40,736 bases of DNA from Krasilnikovozyma curviuscula (taxonomy: Eukaryota; Basidiomycota; Tremellomycetes; Cystofilobasidiales; Mrakiaceae): contig MVAQ01000199.1 in NCBI GenBank assembly GCA_014825775.1, forward strand, positions 1 through 40,736, in the 5' to 3' direction. The first letter of the stretch is position 1. Each line of letters opens with the position of its first letter. Positions 1-10,735 of the stretch are shown piece by piece. A model generated the notes under the pieces. The model was not told the origin of the DNA. It made no database searches and was given only the letters and a program-made list of their open reading frames with translations. The position numbers were made by a program, and so were the translations under genes.

Positions 1-338
1 CAGACATGTTGGATATGGACGACGATCTATCACAAACGGCACCTCCTTTCCATTCCAAGAACTCGAGTGCCAGTAACAGTAGATCACCCACTCCAGCAGG
101 AGCTCCGACATCGTCCCACCAACCGCAACCACAGACATCCCCCTTGACTTTTGCGCAGCATCACTCGCCGTATGACCGACCTGGCTCGCACCAATCATCT
201 GCACCTTCACCTTTCAAAGAGAACCAATCACCATATGAGCAACAGGGTATATCTCTTAGTTCTCTCAACAGAGAGGAACGGGAGGATGATACTGTTATCT
301 TCAGCGACGGGTCTAGCGACAGTTCATCAAGCCCCTAA
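1..338 (+). CDS. C-terminal end of a Ser/Pro/Gln-rich protein, cut by the window edge
   Basis: The frame is open from the left edge (codons begin at base 3) to a TAA-region stop at 336-338. It encodes about 112 residues rich in Ser, Pro, Gln and His, ending in an acidic stretch followed by a Ser run (DDTVIFSDGSSDSSSSP). This is the usual look of a disordered tail of a nuclear, regulatory or trafficking protein; nothing in it names a family. The methionine at 6 is probably internal, because the frame stays open upstream. The rest of the gene lies outside the window, so no function is proposed. Confidence 0.6.
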   Translation, partial: DMLDMDDDLSQTAPPFHSKNSSASNSRSPTPAGAPTSSHQPQPQTSPLTFAQHHSPYDRPGSHQSSAPSPFKENQSPYEQQGISLSSLNREEREDDTVIFSDGSSDSSSSP

Positions 339-1258
339 GCCCAGCCTAATTTCACTTGGTCGCGCATTGCACCTCTATTCATTTTCTATTTATTCGTCTG
401 GTCTCAGGGTAGCAGACCTACTGTATCTCACGTTATCATTTTGTATATTGGCCGCTTCCCAATCATCATCCCAAACGTTGGTTTTGTTCCACTTCTACAC
501 TCGGAATAGCGTAGCATACCCTCAATCCAGTATTGTTGATACCTTAGTTTATATAAAAGTTGCAATGTGTACACAGCTTGTTTGTTTGCATTGTTTTCAG
601 CTTGAGGTATGTGCGCCTCCCTTATAAACTTCGAAATTTTTCGCGTACAAAGCTTTCCCCTTCTACCATCAAGAACCCTACCTCTTTACTGAGGCTAAAT
701 CGGCACCTGCGAGACGAACCTTCCCCTGGACCTTAAACTAGTCACTTGGGATACCAAATGGTCGTATACCTCCCTACCGAAGGGCACGTCTCCTTCACGC
801 TGGAGATCGAGAGTCAACAACCTTCTTCTCTAAGGCCACACATGTTGCTTCGGTATCTTCATGATACCTTGAGGCAGCTTGTGCTGGCCTTGGGGTCAAG
901 CGGGTGGCCGTTATTTCATGTCCTTCTCGATAAGTTCCTATGGGGCGTTGACGAGTTTTGGAAAAACCAACAGCCAGAAATCCCATTCAGCACCCACTCA
1001 CCATTTCTATTGATGGATAGATATTTGGCAAGCTTGTATACATTTCTACTTTTTATATGTCAGGCGAAAACTTCCTCGAAAGAATTTTGTGGCTTGCTCA
1101 AGCGGCCGTCGTTCTGTGGCCATCGACAGCATTTACTCTAACTCAAAAAGTAAACCCCTCCAAGTTTTCAACACGCCCTTGGTAATACTGAAGTAGTCTG
1201 TTGGCTGTTTCAGCATAGTGACCAGGTCTCGAGGTTGAAAAAGCGGTCTCAGCTGTCC
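339..1258. other. Intergenic stretch with one unassigned open frame
   Basis: This interval separates the cut gene from the HEM25 gene. It holds a TATATAAAA-like element near 549-557 and a 128-codon plus-strand frame with an ATG at 758 and a stop ending at 1141. The predicted product matches no family I know and shows no intron signals that would link it to its neighbours. It may be chance, or a small gene. Confidence 0.3.
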
Positions 1259-2630
1259 ATGTCTGGCGGTGGTAGGAAATCATCCGCAAAAGATCACTTG
1301 TTGTCTGGTGGAGCTTCAGGATTAGCATCTTCAGTGTTATTACAGCCTTTGGATCTTATCAAGACCAGAATCCAACAGTCAGAGAAGGTTAATGGGAAAT
1401 CAAAGTCAGTTGCAGTCAGCTTGTCGATCGTACAAGGTCACCCGTCTTACAAACTGGATACGGCCTCGCTGTCTGTTGCTTTTACGATCTTTGTTACTGG
1501 TCAAAAAGATCAATATGGACTATTTCGAGACAGGTAGCAACAAATGAAGGAGTTTTGGGGCTTTGGAGAGGGACTGTCCCAACTATAACCAGGTACATAC
1601 GTCAGTCTTTAGTCGCTACTACGACCGGTACTGAATCCTGATTATGACATCGTGAAGGAACGTACCAGGAGTAGCAGTTTACTTTTATACGCTTTCTGAG
1701 CTTCGGTATGGACTATCGAAGTTTGGGTATTTCGTCAACCTCCCCTCATCTTCTCCGAACTCCAACCGATCTTCATCCTCCTCTCCAGCTACAACTTCCG
1801 TCTTACTTAAACTGAACAGCACGGGAAATTTGATATCAGGAGCTATTGCCAGGACCAGTGTCGGGTTCGTCCTGAATCCTTTCACAGTGCTGAAGGCGAG
1901 ATATGAAGTGAGTACTGCTTCAACCCCCATTGACTGTACTGCAGTGAGATCTAACTCATAAAATATGTTTTTACAATTAAGAGCAACTTGTACTCTTACA
2001 CATCCATGTATTCAGCCTTAGTCTCGATATTTAAAGAGTCTGGCGTCCGCGGCTTGTTTCAAGGATTCACAGCAACGGCAGCTAGAGATGCACCTTATGC
2101 CGGTCTCTATGTACTATTCTACGAGGAAGCGAAAGTTATCGCTTGTGAGTATATTTGCTGCCTTGCTGCCTCGATGTTTAAAAACGATCCCAGGTTCACA
2201 ATGCTGTTGTCGTTTGTGATCAGCTAAACTACCGAAACTCGATATACCTGCACCTGCGATCCACAGCATGTCCGGAATCGCAGCAGCAACACTTGCAACA
2301 TTAGTAACTGCACCGGCTGATTGTATCAAAGTGAGTAGCTCACTCCTTTCTCTTTGTTTAACACCAGTCTTCTCGACTCACTGGGTCTCTTTTTCTTTTT
2401 ACCATTTTTGTGTTCTATCCGCTAAGACCAAAATGCAAGTCCTCCCGATCCAAAATCCAACAATTCGAGTCTCAGCACTGTTAATAATGAAAACCAGAGG
2501 CCTCGGTGGGTTCTTCGACGGAGTCAGCTTGAGGATAGCGAGAAAGGCAGCCAGCAGTGCTATCGGCTGGACGGTCTATGAAGCTGGCCTATTGGCATTC
2601 AACAAAAGAAAACAAGTTATGACACAGTAG
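1259..2630 (+). CDS. HEM25: Mitochondrial glycine transporter, SLC25A38/HEM25 family
   Basis: Six exons fit: 1259-1404, 1530-1592, 1658-1907, 1982-2144, 2224-2330 and 2427-2630, giving 310 residues, the usual carrier length. The three carrier signatures are visible: PLDLIKTR at residues 30-37, [11 protein letters not shown] in exon 3, and APADCIKTKMQ across the last intron. The stretches [23 protein letters not shown] and the NVPGVAVYF loop resemble fungal Hem25 and human SLC25A38. The family sits in the mitochondrial inner membrane and imports glycine for the first step of haem synthesis. The start at 1259 begins MSGGGRK just before the first transmembrane helix; an upstream TTG in frame is not needed. 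The first intron boundary is the least certain; a donor at 1409 with an acceptor at 1533 also keeps frame. Confidence 0.9.
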
Positions 2631-3632
2631 TAGTAGATTTTCGTCCGACAGTGACTTTTTTTGTCGAAGATGGTCGCATGTTGGATGGGGATGTAGAATT
2701 GGGAACTGTAGAAAGTAAAAATCACTACTCAAGAACTTCTGATAAGAAGAATAATACACCATGTACTTTAATTTCTTTCCTCCACTGTAATCTGTCAGTA
2801 CGACAGCTGGAAGTTGCGAATGGTCGTCTGGAGTCCTATTGCAGCGCTCGACCCGCCATCTCTAATTTGTAGTAGTGCTACTGATTATTATCGCGAGCAC
2901 CACACCCAAAGCATGGCTACTCTGATGTCTTAAATATCTCCTTTCTCACTTGGTGGGATCCAATGATGCGGTCAAACAAAGAAAAAGAAGTCATTCTACG
3001 CGCTGGGAGACAACAGCCATGAAAAATCAAACTCCAGTCCCTAGTACTTTAGCTGCACTATCTACCTCAAGGTGACACAGATAGGCAGTTTACCTCTCTT
3101 ATCTGCTGTCTGTGTTTTCTAATAACACGAAGGTAGTCTTGGGCTGAATACTCTTGCGCATACGATCTTATGCAGCTGCAGCCTTGACAGAAGCGGTTAC
3201 GCAGTAACTCTTTACTTTATTGTTCATATCCCTCAGAGAATCCTTTCCATTGTTGTTTACTGGAAATAGAGGAGCAGTAGTGTATACACAGCGTCGCAGG
3301 ACCCTAATAGCCAGATTGCGAGAGGCGCGTCATCAAAGAAAATCAACGCCGCATCCGGACGTGAGGAGAGTTTTTGTCGATGGATTTGAGCTGAAATTGG
3401 GCATCGGGCTCCTGTGGATCCAGGAGAAATCCTTTTTCATTAAGTAAGGTTTACTAAAATAGCAAAATATCACGTTGATCGAAAGCCGATATTTACAATG
3501 TGCTCTGCGCAGGAAAAAAAAACTCCTCGAGTTGGCGGTCTTTTCCCCTTCAACCAGCACTTTCACCACTTGGAAAAGCTACATAGCTAACTGGCTTTAT
3601 ATTTCTGTTAAAACGCAACCAGAATTTTCAGG
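2631..3632. other. Intergenic, no gene recognised
   Basis: About 1 kb between HEM25 and the secreted-protein gene. Short open frames (for example 2651-2872 and 3220-3447) have no recognisable motifs or splice support. It presumably holds the HEM25 3' end and the promoter of the downstream gene. Confidence 0.5.
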
Positions 3633-4848
3633 ATGATTGTTACTGCTGCTGTCGCTCTCGTTGGATCCTTGTTGGTCTCCAGCAGCTCAGCCAAACCTAT
3701 TTTCACTCCAACGCACACCTTGGCCACCAGGAGTCGTGTTAGCAACTCATTGAAGCACTACGAGGTGAGTGTTTTCTCTCTTGAGGAACGTAGTTGTGAT
3801 CTAACCAATTCCTTCCTCAGCTCGCAAACTGCTATTCGGCTCTGACACTCCCTTCCGATACGTCAACCTTCGTCTCAACAAGTGGTGTCGCTGACCTCGC
3901 TTCTTGCAACGATTACTGTAACAACGAAGAGACAGCGTTCGACAACAATTTCAGTATCTGGTTGGGAGCTAGCGCTTCAGGCGACAACTGTTATTGCGTA
4001 AGTCTGTGAAACTACTTCTGCTCTGTTGGATGCTTACTCTTTCCCCTCTTTATTCAGACCAACTCATCACCTGAGCTATTGACGGGTAATGGAAGAACAA
4101 ACATAATCGATTGTCCATCTGACTATGCAAACTCCGTGAGTAAGACCAACTTCCATCACAAATCTGCGCGTCTCACATCCGAGATATTTTCATTCAGATT
4201 TCAATATACACCAGTTACTCCAGAAGTTCACCTTCCGCAACTGGTACTTATGATGGGTGCTGGACTGGTTATTCGTTGGCTACTGCGAACAACACCTTCC
4301 CATACACTGGCTCCTTTTCCACCGCTTATGCCTGCCTTGAATACTGTTATGTGAACTACCCAGCGTATTCTGGCGTACTTTACATCCCTGAAACAATCAA
4401 CGAAAACTTCACTAACTGTGGATGTGTGAGTATCCTCTCTGACGTGACGAGTCGACTTGTAGGGCTAATACAGTTCTTCGCGTGTTTGACAGGGACCTGT
4501 CTCTGGGTCTGGAAGTGAAGCTTCCTGTGCAGCAACAGGCTCATATCCTACCTTTGAGGTTATTCTTTTGTTTCTTTTGTTCTCACTATACTCCTCGAGA
4601 AACTCACATCTGTTTGTATTCAATCACAGTTCTTCATCCGACCGGCGGCTGCTCAGGCATCTCAGCTCAGCAAAAGGAGAAAAGTCTCCAACGCAATCCA
4701 ACGTGTGATCCAGTCTCGTCAAGTTAAAGTCTCAAGAGATGAATCAGGTGAAGCCAGGTTAGAGTTAGGCAAAAAAGATCATGTCGCTGGTGTCAATCCG
4801 TTCATCCCACCATGGGCTGTGAAGCCCAATTCCGTAGAAGAGTCTTAG
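3633..4848 (+). CDS. Secreted cysteine-rich protein with two WSC-like modules
   Basis: Exons 3633-3764, 3821-3997, 4058-4135, 4198-4425, 4493-4558 and 4630-4848 join in frame to 299 residues. Residues 1 to about 20 form a clear signal peptide (hydrophobic core, then SSSSAKP). Two related cysteine-bearing blocks follow, roughly residues 45-130 and 140-240, with patterns such as SCNDYCNN..NCYC and ACLEYCYV..NCGC. These recall divergent WSC domains, which bind carbohydrate in fungal wall and stress-sensor proteins. The C-terminal exon differs in style: basic and Gln-rich (SKRRKV) without cysteines. No transmembrane segment or GPI signal is seen, so a soluble secreted or wall-associated product is likely. 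The WSC assignment rests on the cysteine pattern alone. Confidence 0.72.
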
Positions 4849-5197
4849 AGAGCCATTTGCTTCTTTTAAAACTCTTTAGATTTTTAGATTGATTTTCATT
4901 ATCCTCAGCCGTGCCAGATTTAAAGAACAGACCCGCAACAACATTATCACAAGGTTGCGCGATCATACGCTGGATACACATGGCGTTCTGGATATGAAAG
5001 TTCTACGGCCGGTGTACTCTCTAAAGTATATTTCCCTCTAGAAGTGCTCCAGCCATGATGAAGCTTTACTTTGTCCTGTGAACTAATTTACTTTATTTCA
5101 CGAGCTTGGTGCCTCCGCTTCGACGAGTCGCCGAGCATCCAGGTTCTCACAACGACGACATCGCACAGCATATTAGCTTCGGATTGACCACTCAGCA
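4849..5197. other. Intergenic, promoter region of the ACBP gene
   Basis: 349 bases between two plus-strand genes. No open frame or RNA gene is recognised. Confidence 0.5.
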
Positions 5198-6761
5198 ATG
5201 GACGAGCTCTTTAATCTGGCGGTGACCATCATCCAAGGGTAAGTACAAGCATCTTGAATCACACGGAAGCTCTCTCGTTCGACGTCTCACATTTCTCGTC
5301 CTTCTCCCTGCCAGGTTGCCAAAGACGGGAGCCATACAATCGACGTATGATGAGAAGCTGGAAATGTACAGTCTCTATAAACAAGGTATAGCTCCCGTAG
5401 TTGGAATGATTCTTACGGTGTTGGGGCTAGATAGCTGACACGATTCACTTTACGACAGCAACTTTGGGAGACTGCTCTGGTCCACGACCGTCTGGACTGC
5501 TCGATATCCTCAACAAAGCAAAATGGGATTCATGGAGGAAACTGGAAGGAATGAGCGTGGTGGAAGCACAAAAGATATACGTGAGGCTGTTGTTGGGAAT
5601 CCTTAAGAGATACAAGGATAGGAAGGAAGCCAGGTTGTTCATCAAGGAGCTCGAAGGGAATGAGCTGGTAAGATCTGGTGTTACAAACGACTGGAGTGAG
5701 TTTTCAAAGTGCAGCTGCCGATCTTTCAAACTGCCTGACTTAAGTTTCGCCTAGGCTCTTTCGTACAATCGAGCTCATCAGTCGACGAATCAGAGGAAGA
5801 TGAGGAAGAAGATTCGGAAGAAGAAGGGTCAGATGCATCTCAGAGAGTTGTTTTGCCAGACCCCAGCTTACCTGCACCTGATATTCCTGAAGCATTTCTC
5901 CCACCTAGACTGGCGGCTACAAAGAACCCGTCAGTCACGTCATCAGACGGTAGACGATCTATCTATCAATATCAGCACCAGCCGTACAACCCACGTCCAA
6001 CTACGAACCCACGGGCCAGCTCTGTGGCCGGTAGCGCGAGCAACCACCCCCCTAGTGCCTACTTGGGAGCGAATTACTTCCCCAATCGAACCGTTCAATC
6101 TGGACCATCGACACCAACTCTTCAGCCACAGCCACAGTTCACCACACCATCTGCTTTCCCGGGTAGTTCTGGGCTATCATCGTATAAACAGCGACTACCA
6201 GATCAGCAGTTGCAGCCACCACCACCACAGCAACAACTACCTTACCAGCACTCGTCACGATCTCAACATAGACAGCAGCAACATCAGCCTCGCCATTTAG
6301 CAGAAGGAGACGATTCCAGTCGCAACGACACTAGCATCGCAGCAGCCCTCGAGAAGATTCAAGTTTCACTACAAGCACTGCACGAACGGCTAATTGCTCT
6401 CGAAACTTCGAGTCAGATATCAATGACGAGAACCCAACCCGTATCGTCCCTCATCCGTTTACTCTTCTCACCACTATTCCGTCGCTTCTCCTCATCATCG
6501 TTGTCGGCGTCGATGCCCTCGGCAGTTGGCAGGAGACCCATCTCGCTCAAAGCTACGTTGGTTGCGAGCATCAGTGAGCTCATCAAAAGAACCCTGGTCG
6601 ATCTCTTCTTCTGCGGGCTTGTGATCTCGATTGTGATTGGTTTCCTCGGAGGAAGGAAGGGTGAAGGACGACGAATGGCCGTCAGGCTATTCTGGCAGAG
6701 GGTGCTGTCGTTTGGAAGGAGGGATGATACACGGACTAGGAGAATTGGAGTTGAGAGATGA
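5198..6761 (+). CDS. Tail-anchored acyl-CoA-binding protein (ACBD4/5-like)
   Basis: Exons 5198-5238, 5315-5385, 5459-5695 and 5755-6761 give 451 residues. Residues 1 to about 95 are an acyl-CoA-binding domain, with LPKTG, MYSLYKQAT, GDCSGPRPSGL, and AKWDSW followed by the YV..LL helix; these are the family's acyl-CoA contact blocks. An acidic Glu-rich segment, a long Pro/Gln-rich disordered region, a short coiled coil near 310-336 (AALEKIQVSLQALHERLIALE) and a hydrophobic membrane helix near 396-417 (FFCGLVISIVIGFLGG) follow. A basic tail ends the protein. Mammalian ACBD4/5 have the same order and tether peroxisomes to the ER. The donor at 5696 was chosen over one at 5669 because only it reaches the frame with the membrane anchor. 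Confidence 0.87.
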
Positions 6762-6920
6762 TAGTACTGCCGTAGGAGGACCTTGCACTTATGACAGCTG
6801 TAGATTTTGTTTGGAGTGTTTGTACGTTTAGAGAGTTCGTCGCTATCATACAACGGGATCCGATGTTCTCTCTGCCAGCCCCCGCCAGTCCCTTACCACC
6901 CACTAATCATATTATTGTTC

Positions 6921-8169
6921 TTAGAAGAACCTCCACCAAAAGAAAACGATGACAATCAATCCAACGACTCCCACTGGCGCGTATTGTCGCAACATTGCTT
7001 GAAGGTTAATGTTCCTGGCTGCCTTCCTATACTTGGCAGACTCTGATCGTAACGAAGTTGAGAGGTGAGACATTCCTGAATAGCAATAGCGGGATCATGA
7101 TCAGTATCAGAGTAAAAGCGCGATAATTGGCAGGGAATGTCGGACGACTCACGATCCAGACTATCACCTCTCCAAAGCAAATCCTCCATATTCTTTGTCA
7201 TAATTCGTGTAACGTCTTGTAAATCTTCATTGATCTTGTTCAAGTTGTTGCTAGTTCCGGCTTCCTTCCCTGTTGATGAGCCTGCTGGACCGGGTGTGGT
7301 CAGTTGAGCAGACGCCGATGCTGTTCTAGAATCGGCGTATAGACGAGCTGTCTTGGACATAAATGTGTCTGTGTTGAGTCGCATTTTGTGTTAATGAGTA
7401 GCGATTCAGGGGAGGGTAAACAAACGTTCGAATTGGTGTGTCAGTTTAATCACTTTTTATCGAAGATCCTACTCTTGGATTCAAGTCAGGAACAATACTC
7501 ACCAAATCCAACAAAGGCATATGGTCTAGTAGCACCTTCAACTTTGGAACCGTACGACCTCTCGAACTCTTTGCTCAATTCATCCAAGTAAGAGAAGGCC
7601 AGTTTCCTTGGGTATGATTTGTCTGCTATCACCAAATAGACGACTCCATTGATTATCAGATAGCTAGAACAAAGGTTGCAGAAAGGAGGTGGAATGGTAG
7701 AAGTTGATGGTTATTAAAGGAAGGTGAGGAAAGGATAGTGAGGGAGGTGCGAGTAGAGGAGAATCGACATCAAGTGTCAGCAACCGTCCCATCTTAAGGA
7801 TCCACATCTCATGCAGAATGAATCTCCTCACTGTAGTGTGTAGCTTCCGCTCTCGATGGAGCAAAGGGGTTCTGAGTTTGCGTTCAGTCGACGGACGATG
7901 AGTTTCGACTGCTGTTTGTGCTCTGCCAAAGCTGACTCCGTCTTTCCAAGAGAGACCCAAGGAAGGAAAGAAATTATCAGAACCAGACCAGATGGTAGAG
8001 GTTAGCAATAGAGAGGCTGAGCATGGTACATACCTGTTCGTCGTCAACACTCGCTGCAAGCGGAAGGCCATCAGTGACTCTAGAATGAGAAGGTGAAGTC
8101 AGCTCGAAATCTTTCAGTCTAGAGACTTTCCTCTTCTGCTGACCTTGTTACTGTCGTGGCCAGTACCAT
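6921..8169 (-). CDS. SEC22: ER-Golgi R-SNARE Sec22
   Basis: Exons, in transcription order, are 8169-8144, 8079-8034, 7941-7832, 7663-7503, 7368-7153 and 7075-6921, giving 237 residues. The N-terminal longin domain starts MVLATTVTRVTDGLPLAAS and contains EHKQQSKLIVRRL and CSIESGSYTLHYLI. The SNARE helix reads LQDVTRIMTKNMEDLLWRGDSLDR, with the arginine of WRGD at the zero layer. A C-terminal transmembrane helix (VVGLIVIVFFWWRFF) ends the protein. Sec22 acts in ER-to-Golgi and retrograde vesicle fusion, with a second role at ER-plasma membrane contacts. Every exon junction is fixed by frame and homology, so the model is firm. It is convergent with the ACBP gene, 159 bases away. Confidence 0.95.
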
Positions 8170-8587
8170 ATCTGTCTAAGTAGCCTTGTTAAAGAGTTGA
8201 AGGGAGTGGAAGGTTGAAGTGAGCTGGCACCCACAACCGCAAGCCACAATCCACCAAAACTAACTTCGAAGCAGAATGCGATTATGATCTAGAGGGAGGG
8301 ATGATTTCTTCTATATCTTGCGGAATTACCGGTTCCTGAATCATACCGGGGTCTTTGTCATTTGGGCGCTGTCCAAATTGAGCCGCTGTTTTGCTCTGTC
8401 CGGTCTGGCGCAAATTGCTAAGGATGGATTTCCAATGTGAGCTGAAATAGCAATGTTTGAGAACTAAAATTAATTATTTATTGAGCTATAGATATAGAAG
8501 CAGCTGTAATTGGTTATGGATACAGACAATGAAGCGCCATTCAGAAAGGATGCGAAACATGAACACAGTCGCAGGCTCCAAAACTCT
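8170..8587. other. Intergenic, nothing recognised
   Basis: 418 bases between the SEC22 start and the end of the next minus-strand gene. It would contain the SEC22 promoter. No open frame or RNA gene is supported. Confidence 0.5.
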
Positions 8588-9917
8588 CTAGACAGTGTAC
8601 TCAGTAGTTCTGCCTTCTTGGCTGTTAATTTTGCTATTAGATCCAAATCTGGAGAAGAAGCCCTTCTCGTCTTCGTCATCTGTCTTCTGGACTTTGGGGA
8701 AGAGGGCTGGGTAGTCGATTGCGACAGTGAGGAGGGTTGCGATCCATTCGAAGGTAGCGAGCTGAAAGAGGCAGTATGATTAGATTGAAAAGTTGAAATA
8801 TAAATGAAGAACTACTGCTCACCAAAACCCAGAAGCAAGAGCTGGTGTGGATCCAAGTGGCAGAGGTTGGGAGCTGAGATTGGAGGAGCTTGTACAGCGA
8901 CACAACGAAGAGGCATAGACTTCCACCAATAATGTATGCAGATCTTCGGGTGTCTGTTCCAAAGTTGATGTGAGAGAAAATAACACCTGCGACTAGAGCA
9001 ACACAGACGACTGGTCAAGACGAAGATAATGGTAAGTCTGGGTGCGGTGGAGAGAAGCGAACGTAAGAGGTGATCTCACCTATCGAAAGAATGTAGTTGA
9101 CCAGCCTGAGGGTTTTGAGAGTACTGGCGTCAGAGCCATTTGGATCAGAAAAAGCTGCAATCCCAATCTACAGAATCAGTGCCATCTCTAAGGTTGGAGT
9201 ATCAATTTGATTCACTCACCATCCCCAACAATGCTTCCAGCGTAGATACCTGTCACGATAACACCGATCAGACAGAGCTTAAAGATCGACGAAAGCCTGT
9301 TGATGACATGGCCCTTGCCAACTTGCGCACGGCATTCGTCGATGTAGCGGTTGAAAGCTGATATGTAACCGTCGGCGATGAAGACGAAGCCGATCAAGAG
9401 GAAGACTTGGGATGCAACTATGAGAAAGATCGATGTTAGTAAATTAGACTAAGATAGAAGGAACGGCGATGATGGAAGTGACACCTACTGAACAACCCTT
9501 CGCTGTAGTTTCCTTCACTTTGGATCGCCCTCATGATCCAACAAGCGATTCTGAGAAGAATGAAGATCGCTGGTCGAATCAAGACGGTGTCTCTTGTTGC
9601 CTTGATAGTCAGTCTCCAGAAGAGGAGGGGGACCAGGGCAGCATACTAAACGAGAGTCCATGTAAGTAAGAAGCACTTTTTGGGTAGTAAAAAAGAAGGA
9701 AGAGATTGTGTTTACCAAGATCACAAATATTATTGCTGGTGCGAGGTCAGCATGTGTTGGAATTCCTCTGTCGTTCGTGAAGAAAGAAGAAAAAAAGAGG
9801 AAACAAGTGTCGTTCGCTGTTAGCATGCATGCCATTGACAATGAGGGAAAAACGGGGAGAAAGAACATACCCAAGGATAGTAATGGTGGTGGACGAAGAT
9901 ACAGTAGCAGCTGACAT
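8588..9917 (-). CDS. Multi-pass (about seven-helix) membrane protein of unassigned fungal family
   Basis: Exons 9917-9871, 9767-9716, 9600-9489, 9417-9220, 9154-9080, 9010-8823 and 8761-8588 join in frame to 281 residues. About seven hydrophobic helices are spread along the chain, for example LAPAIIFVIL, FIASQVFLLIGFVFIADGYIS, LCLIGVIVTGIYAGSIVG and VVCVALVAGVIF. An acidic, charged tail follows the last helix and is presumably cytosolic. The layout resembles fungal RTA1-like or DUF7702-like membrane proteins, but I see no diagnostic motif and do not assign it. A TATAAAA element on the minus strand at 10045-10051 lies about 128 bases upstream of the start, which supports the chosen first exon. 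Confidence 0.75.
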
Positions 9918-10044
9918 TGTTTTGATTGTTGATAATAGATAGGATCGGATGTTTTTGTTTTTATCTGCCAAACAGAAGAGCGAGGGAGGAGAGGCTGAGT
10001 TGGTTGGAGAAGGCAAGAGGGAGAGTTGGACTGAGAGGACGACC

Positions 10045-10051
10045 TTTTATA
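10045..10051 (-). promoter_or_regulatory. TATA box of the seven-helix protein gene
   Basis: TATAAAA on the minus strand, about 128 bases upstream of the ATG at 9917. Position and sequence fit a core promoter; not tested. Confidence 0.45.
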
Positions 10052-10416
10052 GGCCATGTCCTTAAGTTGGTGAAACTGGGCGAGACGCTGGATGCATATT
10101 TTGGCACCCGCTCTTTCAATAACGAGGTCAGGAAGCGACGGCGGGGTCACGCCACACAGCGAAGTGACGAGGTTGGCCAGTAGCGAGACGCCAAACAGCG
10201 CGAGCCCTACCTCTTTGCCTTTGCATCACTCTGCGCAGCTGAGCTTTGATCGTAGAGACTCAAGTCGCTTAGCAGATTGGTTATTTTAGGAGCGAAATCG
10301 CTTAGTCTCGCCACAAAATGGGGAATCCCTCACCCCCTGTTAGCGAAGTGTTTGGAAACAAATCAAGTTGGTCGAAACATGACAGAGGAAAATATGTTTC
10401 CTGTTCTCTTGCTTAC

Positions 10417-10447
10417 AGAGAGAGAGAGAGAGAGTGCGCGAGAGAGA
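10417..10447 (+). repeat. AG dinucleotide microsatellite
   Basis: Nine uninterrupted AG units (10417-10434), a TGCGCG interruption, then AGAGAGA. It lies in the divergent promoter region. Confidence 0.9.
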
Positions 10448-10735
10448 ATCTGATATATCTGACAAAGACTTAAATCTTCTCCCCGATGTCGGGCTGGGGT
10501 TGCAGCGTGTCAGCGTGGGTTGCCATGTTCAGTTTCCAGCAAGGATGTTGGGCAGCGAACACAGCAGTTAGTGTCTTTCGCTCACTAAGTGGGACCAAGT
10601 TGGGGCATGGTCTCAGAGGGCGATTGGTTTAAAAAGAGGACTCGCGAGACAGGTTGGAAAAGGTACCCCCTCTCTCTCCATTCCAGCGGTCTTTGATTCC
10701 AAGCCAGGCTTCAACTGGTTTAAGTTGTAGTTAAA

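Larger units (their letters stand above)
9918..10735. other. Divergent intergenic region between the membrane protein and the SDR
   Basis: 818 bases between head-to-head genes, so it must hold both promoters. It contains the minus-strand TATA box at 10045-10051, an AG microsatellite at 10417-10447, and an ATTGG plus TTTAAAA pair at about 10622-10634 upstream of the dehydrogenase. No gene is seen. Confidence 0.5.

Noticed and set aside
5800..6300. 166-codon frame with a Lys/Arg start
   Set aside because: It is the ACBP last exon in another frame, reached only with the 5669 donor, and it would lose the membrane anchor.
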